DNA of 22,629 bases from an uncultured Prevotellaceae bacterium. Its GTDB lineage: Bacteria; Bacteroidota; Bacteroidia; Bacteroidales; Bacteroidaceae. Shown here piece after piece: positions 14,194 through 21,950 of the stretch. Where the stretch lies: the NCBI GenBank assembly GCA_946406585.1, contig CAMJLI010000013.1, positions 1-22,629 of the forward strand, given 5' to 3'. Position 1 is the first letter of the stretch, and every line of letters begins with the position of its first letter. Both the position numbers and the translations under genes were made by a program. Below the pieces are notes generated by a model. That model had not been told where the DNA came from. It was given only the letters and a program-made list of their open reading frames with translations, and did not search any database.

Positions 14194-16353
14194 ATGAAAG
14201 TCTATCAGACAAACGAAATCAAGAACATCGCGCTCATTGGCAGTGCGGGAAGCGGCAAGACTACTCTTGCCGAAGCCATGCTTTTCGAGGCTGGAATCAT
14301 CAAACGTCGTGGTACCGTTGAAGGAAAGAACACCGTAAGCGACTATTTCCCAGTGGAACAGGAATATGGGTATTCTGTATTCCCAACAGTTTTCCAGTTG
14401 GAATGGAACAACAAGAAACTTAACTTCATCGACTGTCCAGGTTCGGATGACTTCGTGGGTGGTGCCATCACTGCCTTGAATGTTACCGACCAGGCCGTAA
14501 TAGTTGTCAATGGACAATACGGACCAGAGGTGGGTACAATGAATTCTTTCAGGGTTACTGAGAAAATTGGAAAGCCTGTAATCTTCCTCATCAACCAACT
14601 TGACCGCGAGCATTGCGATTTCGACAGCGTAATGAACAACATGCGTGAAACTTTCGGAAGCAAGTGCGTGGAAGTGCAATATCCTATCGCTACTGGTGTG
14701 GGATTCAATGCTGTCATCGATGTGCTCCTCATGAAAAAGTATTCTTGGAAACCTGAAGGTGGCGCTCCAATCATCGAGGACATCCCAGCCGAGGAAATGG
14801 ACAAGGCTGAAGAGTTGCATGCTGCTCTCATCGAAGCTGCCGCAGAGAATGATGAAGCCTTGATGGAGAAATTCTTCGAAGAGGAGAACCTCACAGAAGA
14901 TGAAATTCGTGAAGGTATCCGCAAGGGACTGATCTCTCGTTCCATGTATCCAGTGTTCTGTGTCTGCGCAGGAAAAGACATGGGTGTAAGACGCCTGATG
15001 GAGTTCCTCGGAAATGTTGTGCCATTCCCAGATGAAATGCCTAAAGTGGCTGATGTCAATGGCAATGAAATTGCTGTGGACAGCAACGGACCAGAGAGCC
15101 TGTTCTTCTTCAAGACGGGTATGGAGCCTCATATCGGCGAGGTGAGCTACTTCAAGGTGATGAGTGGTACTGTGAAACCCGGCGACGACCTCAACAATGC
15201 CGACCGCGGCTCAAAGGAGCGCATGGGACAAATCTTCGCATGTGCCGGTGCCAACCGCGTCGCTGTGGATGAGCTGAAGGCTGGCGACATGGGATGTACC
15301 GTGAAGCTCAAGGATGTGAAGACTGGCAACACTCTCAACGCCAAGGATGTGGACATCCGTTTCAATTTCATCAAATATCCTAATTCCAAGTATTCTCGTG
15401 CCATCAAGGCCGCCAGCGAAAGCGATACCGAGAAGTTGATGGCTGCTGTGCTCAAGATGAGACAAGAAGACCCAACATGGGTGGTGGAGCAAAGCAAGGA
15501 ACTAAAACAGACCATCATTCACGGTCAGGGTGAATTCCACCTCCGCACTCTCAAATGGCGTCTGGAGAACAACGAGAAGATTCCTGTGGTATACGAGGAG
15601 CCCAAGATTCCTTATCGTGAGACCATCACCAAGGTCAATCGCGCTGATTACAGACATAAGAAACAGTCGGGTGGTGCTGGACAGTTTGGTGAAGTTCACC
15701 TCATCGTGGAACCTTATACCGACGGAATGCCTGACCCAACAGTTTATAAGTTTGGTGGACAGGAGTTCAAGATGAACATCAAGAGCCGTGAAGAGATTGA
15801 CCTGGAATGGGGTGGAAAACTCGTGTTCCTCAACTCTGTCGTCGGTGGTGCTATCGATACGAGGTTCATGCCAGCCATCTTGAAGGGTGTCATGGAAAGA
15901 ATGGAGCAAGGACCACTCACCGGTAGCTACGCTCGTGACGTGCGCGTCATCGTCTATGATGGAAAAATGCACCCGGTGGATTCCAATGAACTTTCGTTCA
16001 TGCTCGCTGCACGTAACGCTTTCTCAAAGGCTTTCAAAGATGCAGGACCAAAGGTGCTCGAACCTATTTATGATCTTGAGGTGCTCGTGCCTGCTGACTA
16101 CATGGGCGATGTGATGGGCGACCTGCAAGGACGTAGGGCCATCATCATGGGTATGGATAGCGAAGCTGGTTATCAGAAGCTTAATGCCAAGATTCCTCTT
16201 AAGGAATTGGCCAACTACAGCATCGCTCTCAGCTCACTCACTGGTGGACGTGCATCCTTCACCACTTCGTTCTCAAGCTACGAACTGGTGCCAAACGACA
16301 TCCAGCAGGCTCTCATCAAGCAGCATGAGGCTGAATTGGCAGAAGAAGATTAA
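14194..16353 (+). CDS. fusA2: Elongation factor G paralog (EF-G2 type) with altered GTPase motifs
   Basis: A 719-residue translation-factor GTPase-fold protein with EF-G domain order: G domain (1-280), domain II (about 300-380), III (about 390-465), IV (about 475-600, GGAGQFGEVHL) and V (from about 605, LEVLVPADYMGDVMGDLQGRR). The P-loop GSAGSGKT (16-23) is intact. Switch I reads EQEYGYSV where EF-G has the E-R-G-I-T-I type, replacing the key Thr with Ser61. G3 reads DCPGSDDF, where normal EF-G has DTPGHVDF, so the catalytic His is Ser84. G4 is NQLD (134-137) rather than NKxD. Bacteroides thetaiotaomicron EF-G2, reported to work in translation without GTP hydrolysis during carbon starvation, is the closest relative I know. 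The gene has its own promoter and terminator. Confidence 0.93.
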   Translation: MKVYQTNEIKNIALIGSAGSGKTTLAEAMLFEAGIIKRRGTVEGKNTVSDYFPVEQEYGYSVFPTVFQLEWNNKKLNFIDCPGSDDFVGGAITALNVTDQAVIVVNGQYGPEVGTMNSFRVTEKIGKPVIFLINQLDREHCDFDSVMNNMRETFGSKCVEVQYPIATGVGFNAVIDVLLMKKYSWKPEGGAPIIEDIPAEEMDKAEELHAALIEAAAENDEALMEKFFEEENLTEDEIREGIRKGLISRSMYPVFCVCAGKDMGVRRLMEFLGNVVPFPDEMPKVADVNGNEIAVDSNGPESLFFFKTGMEPHIGEVSYFKVMSGTVKPGDDLNNADRGSKERMGQIFACAGANRVAVDELKAGDMGCTVKLKDVKTGNTLNAKDVDIRFNFIKYPNSKYSRAIKAASESDTEKLMAAVLKMRQEDPTWVVEQSKELKQTIIHGQGEFHLRTLKWRLENNEKIPVVYEEPKIPYRETITKVNRADYRHKKQSGGAGQFGEVHLIVEPYTDGMPDPTVYKFGGQEFKMNIKSREEIDLEWGGKLVFLNSVVGGAIDTRFMPAILKGVMERMEQGPLTGSYARDVRVIVYDGKMHPVDSNELSFMLAARNAFSKAFKDAGPKVLEPIYDLEVLVPADYMGDVMGDLQGRRAIIMGMDSEAGYQKLNAKIPLKELANYSIALSSLTGGRASFTTSFSSYELVPNDIQQALIKQHEAELAEED

Positions 16354-16378
16354 TAATGCCATAATTAATCCTTTTTTA

Positions 16379-16412
16379 GAAAACGTCCGTCCGCTACAGG
16401 ATGGACGTTTTC
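16379..16412 (+). terminator. Rho-independent terminator of the EF-G paralog gene
   Basis: Arms 16380-16392 and 16399-16411 (AAAACGTCCGTCC / GGATGGACGTTTT) form a 13-bp stem with one G-U pair and a 6-base loop, plus an outer G-C pair. The stem ends in TTTT on the plus strand and is preceded by a T6 run, so it may act in both directions. It begins 26 bases after the stop. Confidence 0.85.
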
Positions 16413-16450
16413 CGTTGTTCATATTGCATTTTGCTTGTTGCTGAACAACG
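16413..16450. repeat. 9-bp inverted repeat upstream of lutA
   Basis: CGTTGTTCA (16413-16421) and TGAACAACG (16442-16450) are perfect complements 20 bases apart, 38 bases before the lutA -33 element. It abuts the previous terminator and is followed by A5. It could be part of a compound terminator or an operator for lactate control; nothing in the window decides. Confidence 0.45.
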
Positions 16451-16488
16451 AAAAACCGACCCGCATGGAAAAAAGTGAATAAAAAAAC

Positions 16489-16518
16489 TTGCCGTTTGCA
16501 ATATAATCGTTATATTTG
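16489..16518 (+). promoter_or_regulatory. Promoter of the lutABC operon
   Basis: TTG (16489-16491), a 19-base spacer and TATATTTG (16511-16518) match the Bacteroidota promoter exactly. The -7 element ends 42 bases before the lutA ATG, giving a leader of about 35 bases. Confidence 0.78.
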
Positions 16519-16560
16519 CAGAATCTAATATGAAAACACTATACCAATAAAATATAATAC

Positions 16561-17298
16561 ATGAAAATCGGTTTGTTTATTCCTTGTTATGTTGATGCCG
16601 TCTATCCACAGGTCGGTGTCGCTACATATAGGCTCCTCAAGCACCTTGGGGTGGATGTGACATATCCACTCAACCAGACGTGCTGCGGACAGCCTATGGC
16701 TAATGCGGGCTTTGAGAAGATGGCCGTGCCACTGGCGCAGAAATTCGAGGACATGTTCAGCGAGTTTGATTATGTGGTGGCCCCTTCTGTCAGTTGCACG
16801 GCTTTCGTGAAAATCAACTATCCCCGATTGCTCGAAGGCAAAACCAAGTGCCAGACCGCTGAGAAAGCTTTGGATGTCATCGCATTCCTGCATGATGTCT
16901 TGAACGTTAAAAGTCTGCCTGGAGAATTCCCACACAAAGTCAGCCTGCACAACTCATGCCACGGAGTGAGAGAACTTGGACTGAGTTCTCCCAGTGAGAT
17001 GAATGTGAAGGAGTTCAACAAAATCAGGGACTTGCTACAATTAAAAAAGGGAATCACTGTCGTGGAACCAGAACGTAAGGATGAATGCTGCGGATTCGGA
17101 GGCATGTTCTCTGTAGAAGAGACGGCTGTCTCTGCTCAGATGGGTGCCGAGAAGGTGAAGCGGCATATTGACACCGGAGCCGAATATGTCACCGGCCCCG
17201 ACTGCTCGTGCCTCATGCACATGGCGGGCGTTGCCCAAAAACGTAATTTGGGGATTAAGTTTATTCATGCAGTAGAAATTTTAGCAGCAGGACTATGA
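16561..17298 (+). CDS. lutA: LutA, Fe-S subunit of L-lactate oxidation
   Basis: A 245-residue cytosolic protein made of two cysteine-rich (CCG) domains, as in glycolate oxidase GlcF and heterodisulfide reductase HdrB. The first has Cys9 (FIPCYVDA), Cys41-Cys42-Gly43 (TCCGQP) and Cys79; the second has Cys133 (NSCHG), Cys176-Cys177-Gly178 (DECCGFGGMFSV) and Cys215. The length and motifs fit LutA/LldE, which with LutB and LutC oxidises L-lactate to pyruvate without the flavin LldD enzyme. Its stop overlaps the lutB start (ATGA), so the two are translationally coupled. A full promoter stands upstream. The Cys set is complete. Confidence 0.95.
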   Translation: MKIGLFIPCYVDAVYPQVGVATYRLLKHLGVDVTYPLNQTCCGQPMANAGFEKMAVPLAQKFEDMFSEFDYVVAPSVSCTAFVKINYPRLLEGKTKCQTAEKALDVIAFLHDVLNVKSLPGEFPHKVSLHNSCHGVRELGLSSPSEMNVKEFNKIRDLLQLKKGITVVEPERKDECCGFGGMFSVEETAVSAQMGAEKVKRHIDTGAEYVTGPDCSCLMHMAGVAQKRNLGIKFIHAVEILAAGL

Positions 17299-18662
17299 GC
17301 ACACCACATTCCAAAGCAGCAAAAAAGTTCCTCGAAAATCAAAAATATGCAACCTGGCATGATGCCACTTTCTGGTCGGTAAGAACCAAAAGGGACAACA
17401 TGGCTCTCGGGCTTGATGAATGGGAACAATTGAGAGAAAAAGCATCGCTTATCAAAAAGCACACCATCTCGCATCTGGATGAATACCTTGACCAGTTCGC
17501 CAACAATGCAGAGAAAAATGGCTGTATCGTACACTGGGCAAAGGATGCGGCAGAATTCAACAACATCGTGCTGGGAATCCTAAAGGAGCACAATGTAAAG
17601 AAAATAGTGAAAAGCAAAAGCATGCTCACCGAGGAATGCGAGATGAATCCTTTCCTTGAGAGTAACGGCATCGAGGTGGTGGAGACCGACCTCGGAGAAC
17701 GCATCATACAGCTTAAAGGACAAAAACCCAGCCATATCGTAATGCCCGCCATCCACCTCAACCATGATGATGTGGGCGAACTCTTCGAGGAAAAACTGGG
17801 CACCGAACCAGGCAACCACGACCCTACGTACCTCACGTATATGGCTCGACTAAGTCTGCGCAATGAATTCCTCACAGCCGACGCAGGCATGACCGGTGCA
17901 AATTTCGGCATCGCCGAGACTGGCGACATCGTGGTGTGTACCAACGAAGGAAATGCCGACATGAGCACTTCATGCCCCAAATTGCACATCGCTGCAATCG
18001 GACTGGAAAAGGTGATCCCCAACTATGACTGTCTCGCGGTGTTCCAAAGGATGCTTTGCCGGGCTGGTACGGGTCAGCCTACAACCACTTACACAAGCCA
18101 CTTCAGAAAGGCAAGACCCACAGCTCAAAAAATGCACATCGTTCTTGTGGATAATGGAAGAAGCGACTGGGTGGCCAACCCACAGCATTGGGAGACCCTA
18201 AAATGCATACGATGTGGGTCGTGCATGAACACTTGCCCCGTATATAGAAGAAGTGGAGGATATTCTTATTCTTATTTCATTCCCGGGCCGGTGGGCATCA
18301 ACCTCGGCATGCTGAGAGACGCGAAGAAGCATAGCGGAAATGTCTCTGCCTGCACTCTTTGCCTGAGTTGCCAGACGGTTTGTCCTGTAAAAGTTGACTT
18401 GGGAGACCAAGTCTACAAGTGGAGACAGCAGCTTGACGATTTTGGCACTGCCAATCCAGAGAAAAAGCGGATGTGCAAAGGCATGAAGATGCTTTTTGGG
18501 AGCAGCACCATGTACAACACCGCCATGAAATTTGCACCAATGGCTAATTGGGTGCCTTCTTTCCTTATGGAATGTAGTATCAATCCTTGGGCTGAAGGGC
18601 ACAAGATGATGTCTTTCCCACGCTATTCTTTCCAAGAGTTGTTTAGAAAAGGCAAGGTGTAA
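17295..18662 (+). CDS. lutB: LutB, ferredoxin-type Fe-S protein of L-lactate oxidation
   Basis: A 455-residue protein with an N-terminal LUD domain (about 65-290, with MTGANFGIAETGDIVVCTNEGN at its end) and two [4Fe-4S] sites: C304-x2-C307-x2-C310-x3-C314-P and C353-x2-C356-x2-C359-x3-C363-P. The length matches LutB/LldF. It transfers electrons from lactate oxidation, probably to the quinone pool; the acceptor is not shown by the sequence. The start overlaps the lutA stop by four bases, and lutC begins 19 bases after its stop. All eight cluster cysteines are present, so the protein should be functional. Confidence 0.95.
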   Translation: MSTPHSKAAKKFLENQKYATWHDATFWSVRTKRDNMALGLDEWEQLREKASLIKKHTISHLDEYLDQFANNAEKNGCIVHWAKDAAEFNNIVLGILKEHNVKKIVKSKSMLTEECEMNPFLESNGIEVVETDLGERIIQLKGQKPSHIVMPAIHLNHDDVGELFEEKLGTEPGNHDPTYLTYMARLSLRNEFLTADAGMTGANFGIAETGDIVVCTNEGNADMSTSCPKLHIAAIGLEKVIPNYDCLAVFQRMLCRAGTGQPTTTYTSHFRKARPTAQKMHIVLVDNGRSDWVANPQHWETLKCIRCGSCMNTCPVYRRSGGYSYSYFIPGPVGINLGMLRDAKKHSGNVSACTLCLSCQTVCPVKVDLGDQVYKWRQQLDDFGTANPEKKRMCKGMKMLFGSSTMYNTAMKFAPMANWVPSFLMECSINPWAEGHKMMSFPRYSFQELFRKGKV

Positions 18663-18681
18663 AATCGAAAAATTCATTGCT

Positions 18682-19263
18682 ATGAGTAACAAAGAAGAAA
18701 TACTGTCGAAATACAGGAAAAATGTCAGGGAAAAGTTCGAAATGCCAAGTCTCGACGACATAAAGGGCATCACTTACCCCTCACCACTTGTGCAGTTCAT
18801 TTCCATGACCGAAAACGTCGGGGGAAAGGTGATAGAACTTGGGCAAGGGCAAGACATCAACATGTTGATAAAGGAACTTTATCCTGATGCTAAAGAGATT
18901 GCAAGCAACCTGCCGGAAATAACCATCGCAACGAGAAATCCTGATACCATAGGGTCGCCACAAGCCCTTAATGGTACTGATGTCGGAGTAGTGAAAGGTG
19001 TGTTTGGCGTGGCTGAGAATGCATGTGTCTGGATTCCTCAAACCATGGAGGAAAAGGCTGTTTGCTTCATCTCCGAAAATCTTGTCATTCTCTTGAAAAA
19101 GACGGAAATCGTAAACAACATGCACGAGGCTTACAAGCGCATCACCTTCAACGATTATGGATATGGCACTTTCATTAGTGGACCTTCCAAGACGGCTGAC
19201 ATCGCTCAGGTGCTTGTAATGGGAGCCCAAGCAGCAAGGAGCGCTACTGTCATTCTCATCTGA
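18682..19263 (+). CDS. lutC: LutC, LUD-domain subunit of L-lactate oxidation
   Basis: A 193-residue LUD-domain protein, third in the lutABC operon. Family signatures are GVVKGVFGVAENACVWI (in the central glycine-rich region) and the ending FISGPSKTADIAQVLVMGAQ, matching the usual G-P-S-x-T-A-D-I-E-x-x-L-V-x-G-x-H-G close; here Gly-Ala-Gln replaces the more common Gly-x-His. It is slightly shorter than B. subtilis LutC (about 240), with a truncated N-terminal part. Its gene is 19 bases after lutB. A strong terminator follows 22 bases after the stop, so the operon ends here. Confidence 0.93.
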   Translation: MSNKEEILSKYRKNVREKFEMPSLDDIKGITYPSPLVQFISMTENVGGKVIELGQGQDINMLIKELYPDAKEIASNLPEITIATRNPDTIGSPQALNGTDVGVVKGVFGVAENACVWIPQTMEEKAVCFISENLVILLKKTEIVNNMHEAYKRITFNDYGYGTFISGPSKTADIAQVLVMGAQAARSATVILI

Positions 19264-19285
19264 AACAATATTGACTTAATTATGT

Positions 19286-19321
19286 GGGTGTGCCAAATGG
19301 TTGTTTTGGCACACCCCTTTT
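19286..19321 (+). terminator. Rho-independent terminator of lutABC
   Basis: Arms 19286-19297 (GGGTGTGCCAAA) and 19305-19316 (TTTGGCACACCC) form a 12-bp perfect stem with a 7-base loop, followed by C and TTTT. It starts 22 bases after the lutC stop. Confidence 0.9.
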
Positions 19322-19375
19322 CATGTTATACAATTCATTCCTTCACTCCGAAAATAGTTTTTTCTCTTCTGCCTA

Positions 19376-19406
19376 TTGCCTGAATGAAGAGAATGGTGTA
19401 TCTTTG
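19376..19406 (+). promoter_or_regulatory. Promoter of the pectate lyase gene
   Basis: TTG (19376-19378), a 20-base spacer and TATCTTTG (19399-19406) match the Bacteroidota promoter. The leader would be about 85 bases, longer than others in the window, and ends in two tandem repeats. Confidence 0.72.
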
Positions 19407-19459
19407 TGCTGTTTATGAAGTGTTTGTATAATGCACGTCATGACAGTAATAACTAAATG

Positions 19460-19497
19460 TAAATCATACTATAACAAATCTAAATCGTACTAAAACA
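19460..19497 (+). repeat. Two 17-base tandem copies abutting the pectate lyase start codon
   Basis: TAAATCATACTATAACA (19460-19476) and TAAATCGTACTAAAACA (19481-19497) match at 15 of 17 positions with a 21-base period, and the second copy ends directly before the ATG. In a phylum with little Shine-Dalgarno use, an AT-rich leader element at this place could affect translation initiation or be a regulator site. Confidence 0.8.
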
Positions 19498-21540
19498 ATG
19501 GAGAAGTTGTTTTCACTCATGTTGATGCTGTTCTGCGCCACCATGGTTCAGGCGGGTGATGTCTTGACAGAGAATTTTGAAACGGGTCTGCCCTCGTCGG
19601 CTTCCTCGTCAGAGACACAAGCGTCACTGGCGTCGGGCACATGGCTCATCAAGGGTGTCTATGCAAAAAGCGACAATGGAAGCAAAAGGGCCACCATGGG
19701 CAGCAATGCCTATCTCGTCACACCCGTCCTCGAGCAGCCAGGCCGCGTCACATTCAAACACCGAGCCTCAGGCAGTGGCAAAAAACTGAAAGTGGAGAAG
19801 TCTGTTGACGGAGGTGCCACCTGGACGGAACTGGGAACGGCAACGGTGTCGTCGTCGACACCATATGGCAGCAGCTCTTTTAAAACCAATTGCGTAGAGG
19901 AGGATGCCGAGGTCAGGATTCGCTTTACCTGCCTCAGCGGCACAATCTATCTGGACGACATGGAGATCACCCTCCATGCCGCTGGCGGTACGCCTGTGGA
20001 GCCAGATGATTCCACCTATGTCACGGTGGGTGTGCCAGTGCCTACAAAACCGTTCCCCGCAGCATTGCACACTTATTACATCTCGCCTGATGGCAGCGAC
20101 ACAGCCGGCGACGGCACGTTGGAGAAGCCATGGTATAACCTGCAGTATGCTGTGGACAAGGCGGTGGCGGGCGACCATATCGTGTGCCGGGGTGGAACGT
20201 ACAAACCCACGATGAAAAAGGATGGCAAGAAATACACCGTGCGCATCAGCTCTTCTGGCACGGCTGACGCTCCCATCATCATCAGAAGTCATGAGGATGA
20301 AAAGCCGGTCTTTGACTTTGTACAGCAGCTGGCAGACCAAAGCATTGGCGACAGGGGCATGCTCATCACTGGCAACTATTGGTGGCTTTTCGGCCTGCAC
20401 ATCACACATGCTGCTGACAACGGCATCAAACTTGAAGGGTCGCACAACAGGATTGAACGCTGCGAGTTTTCCTATAACCTTGATACAGGTCTTCAGTTGG
20501 GCTTCGGACACAAATTCAGCGACACCTTCCCCAACTTGAGTGAAAACGACGGCTCCTATTGCGCCTACAACGACGTGATAGACTGCGACTCACACCACAA
20601 CTGCGATTATGACACCAACTATGGCTCAGATGCCGACGGCTTTGCCTGCAAGATGCACAATGGCAAGGGCAACCGATTCATACGTTGCCGCGCATGGCAC
20701 AACAGCGATGACGCATGGGACCTTTATGAGACCGACTACGATGTCGTGCTGGCTGAGTGCTGGGCATGGGATTCGGGAAAGGCAGAAGACCATCTGTGGG
20801 TAAAGGACTACATCAACAAGAGTGGGTCGATGTCGTTTTCGGGCAATGGAAACGGCATCAAACTAGGCGGGAATGGAACTGGCGGCTCGTCCAAGGGCAT
20901 CCATTATGCTTATAATTGTGTGGCTTTCAACTGCAATGCTGGCAGTAGTGTGAAGGGCTTCGACTGCAACAATCACAAGGGTGGACACGTGCTCGTCGGA
21001 TGTCTGGCATTCAACAACAGCTATGACTTCATGTTCGAGTCGGGCGGTTCCAACGCCAACACCAAGTTCTATAACAACATCTGTCTTGGCAAGCAGGAGA
21101 TTTGCGTGGGCGATGACGATTACAATGCCATCTCCGCGCCCATGTCGAAAAATGGATGGACCAACCATTTGGTGACGGGCATTGGTGCTGACGACTTTGT
21201 CTCGCTAGATGAGGATGACGCGCTCATGCCAAGGGCTGTTGACGGTTCGTTGCCACGGCGTTTCGCACGCCTTGCAGCCGACAGCAAGATGGTGGATGCC
21301 GGTGATGCAAGTCATGACATCCCCGAAAGCTTGCTTGCCGACTTCCCCTTCCTCAGGCGCACCATCTCCGGACTTCAGCGTGACATGGGTCCCTATGAGC
21401 GGCCCAGTACCACTGGTGCAGTGTCTAACATCAACAGGGAAGATCCTGAGGCAGCCCTTCCCAGAAAATATCTCCACAATGGCCTGTTGATGATTGAGAA
21501 AAATGGAAGGAGATATAATGCCGTAGGACAGGAATTTTGA
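19498..21540 (+). CDS. Secreted PL9-type pectate lyase
   Basis: A 680-residue exported enzyme. Residues 1-19 are a signal peptide (cleavage near MVQA). Residues 20-160 are a beta-sandwich module (FKHRASGSGKKLKVEKS, TIYLDDMEI), probably binding glycan. About 191-600 form a right-handed parallel beta-helix opening with YYISPDGSDTAGDGTLEKPW. The PL9 core is intact: the catalytic-base candidate is Lys385 in DGFACKMHNGKGN, with calcium ligands Asp380, Asp404, Asp405 and Asp408 (NSDDAWDLYE). About 655-680 is a short tail (KYLHNGLLMIEKNGRRYNA) like those ending many Prevotella exoproteins. It would cleave polygalacturonate by beta-elimination. It has its own promoter, with no SusC/SusD or other pectin genes nearby. 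The subfamily and exact pectic substrate are not decided. Confidence 0.9.
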   Translation: MEKLFSLMLMLFCATMVQAGDVLTENFETGLPSSASSSETQASLASGTWLIKGVYAKSDNGSKRATMGSNAYLVTPVLEQPGRVTFKHRASGSGKKLKVEKSVDGGATWTELGTATVSSSTPYGSSSFKTNCVEEDAEVRIRFTCLSGTIYLDDMEITLHAAGGTPVEPDDSTYVTVGVPVPTKPFPAALHTYYISPDGSDTAGDGTLEKPWYNLQYAVDKAVAGDHIVCRGGTYKPTMKKDGKKYTVRISSSGTADAPIIIRSHEDEKPVFDFVQQLADQSIGDRGMLITGNYWWLFGLHITHAADNGIKLEGSHNRIERCEFSYNLDTGLQLGFGHKFSDTFPNLSENDGSYCAYNDVIDCDSHHNCDYDTNYGSDADGFACKMHNGKGNRFIRCRAWHNSDDAWDLYETDYDVVLAECWAWDSGKAEDHLWVKDYINKSGSMSFSGNGNGIKLGGNGTGGSSKGIHYAYNCVAFNCNAGSSVKGFDCNNHKGGHVLVGCLAFNNSYDFMFESGGSNANTKFYNNICLGKQEICVGDDDYNAISAPMSKNGWTNHLVTGIGADDFVSLDEDDALMPRAVDGSLPRRFARLAADSKMVDAGDASHDIPESLLADFPFLRRTISGLQRDMGPYERPSTTGAVSNINREDPEAALPRKYLHNGLLMIEKNGRRYNAVGQEF

Positions 21541-21574
21541 TGGAGTGATATCTTCAGGTTCGTCATCCTGACTG

Positions 21575-21637
21575 TCATTGCCATCGCTCTCGCTGATGCC
21601 ATATTTCGGCAAACAGCTTTACTGATATGTATTCCAT
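21575..21637 (-). pseudogene. Decayed helix-turn-helix DNA-binding protein gene (N-terminus)
   Basis: On the minus strand an ATG at 21637-21635, preceded by AGG, opens MEYISVKLFAEIWHQRERWQ and stops at 21575. The first 11 residues match the start of small Bacteroidota helix-turn-helix proteins (typically M-x-Y-I-S-V-K-x-F/A-A-E-K-Y/W-G-I-S-E-R). The +1 frame just downstream reads YGISES, the continuation expected, so one frameshift after FAE explains the stop; beyond that the similarity ends and the pectate lyase 3' end follows. A full-consensus promoter lies upstream. The remnant reading is inference from motif memory. Confidence 0.5.
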
Positions 21638-21639
21638 CC

Positions 21640-21740
21640 TATCGGCAAGTTTTGATTGAATTTGACCAAAGATACGTATTCTTGCCGATAACGGCAAATT
21701 TTTCTTCGATTTTTCGATTTTTGAATGCTGTTTGCCGTTA
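21640..21740. repeat. Cluster of four TTGCCG-type motif copies in inverted pairs
   Basis: TATCGGCAAG (21640-21649) and CTTGCCGATA (21681-21690) are perfect 10-bp complements. TAACGGCAAA (21689-21698) and TTTGCCGTTA (21731-21740) are a second perfect pair. The inner two overlap to give TTGCCG-ATAA-CGGCAA. The copies flank and overlap the -33 and -7 of the decayed gene's promoter, the arrangement expected of an autoregulator's operators. Confidence 0.6.
21667..21698 (-). promoter_or_regulatory. Promoter of the decayed helix-turn-helix gene
   Basis: Minus-strand TTTG (21698-21695), a 20-base spacer and TATCTTTG (21674-21667) match the Bacteroidota consensus at both elements, 30 bases upstream of the ATG at 21637. 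It survives although the gene it would drive is broken. Confidence 0.65.
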
Positions 21741-21950
21741 CAATATTATTCAATTCATTCGACATCTTCCAAATGGCTGTTGAACTTTTCTAAAAGGGTG
21801 TGAATTTATGGTAGAAGTCACTAAAGCACCGATCCAGAATCTGGTATCTAAATTGGGCATTCTTGTTAATAGGCAAAAGCAAAAAAGTTATTCTCGTTAT
21901 TACCTGTCTTCCATTTAACTTGTTACTCGAATTGATTGGGCCGCATATTG

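Noticed and set aside
14185..15132. Long minus-strand frame (315 codons) inside the EF-G paralog gene
   Set aside because: Antisense shadow of a clear EF-G coding sequence; its His/Phe/Ser-rich protein resembles no family.
21205..21612. 135-codon minus-strand frame across the pectate lyase 3' end
   Set aside because: Most of it is antisense to the lyase. Only its first residues (PKYGISES) are of interest, as the shifted continuation of the helix-turn-helix remnant.
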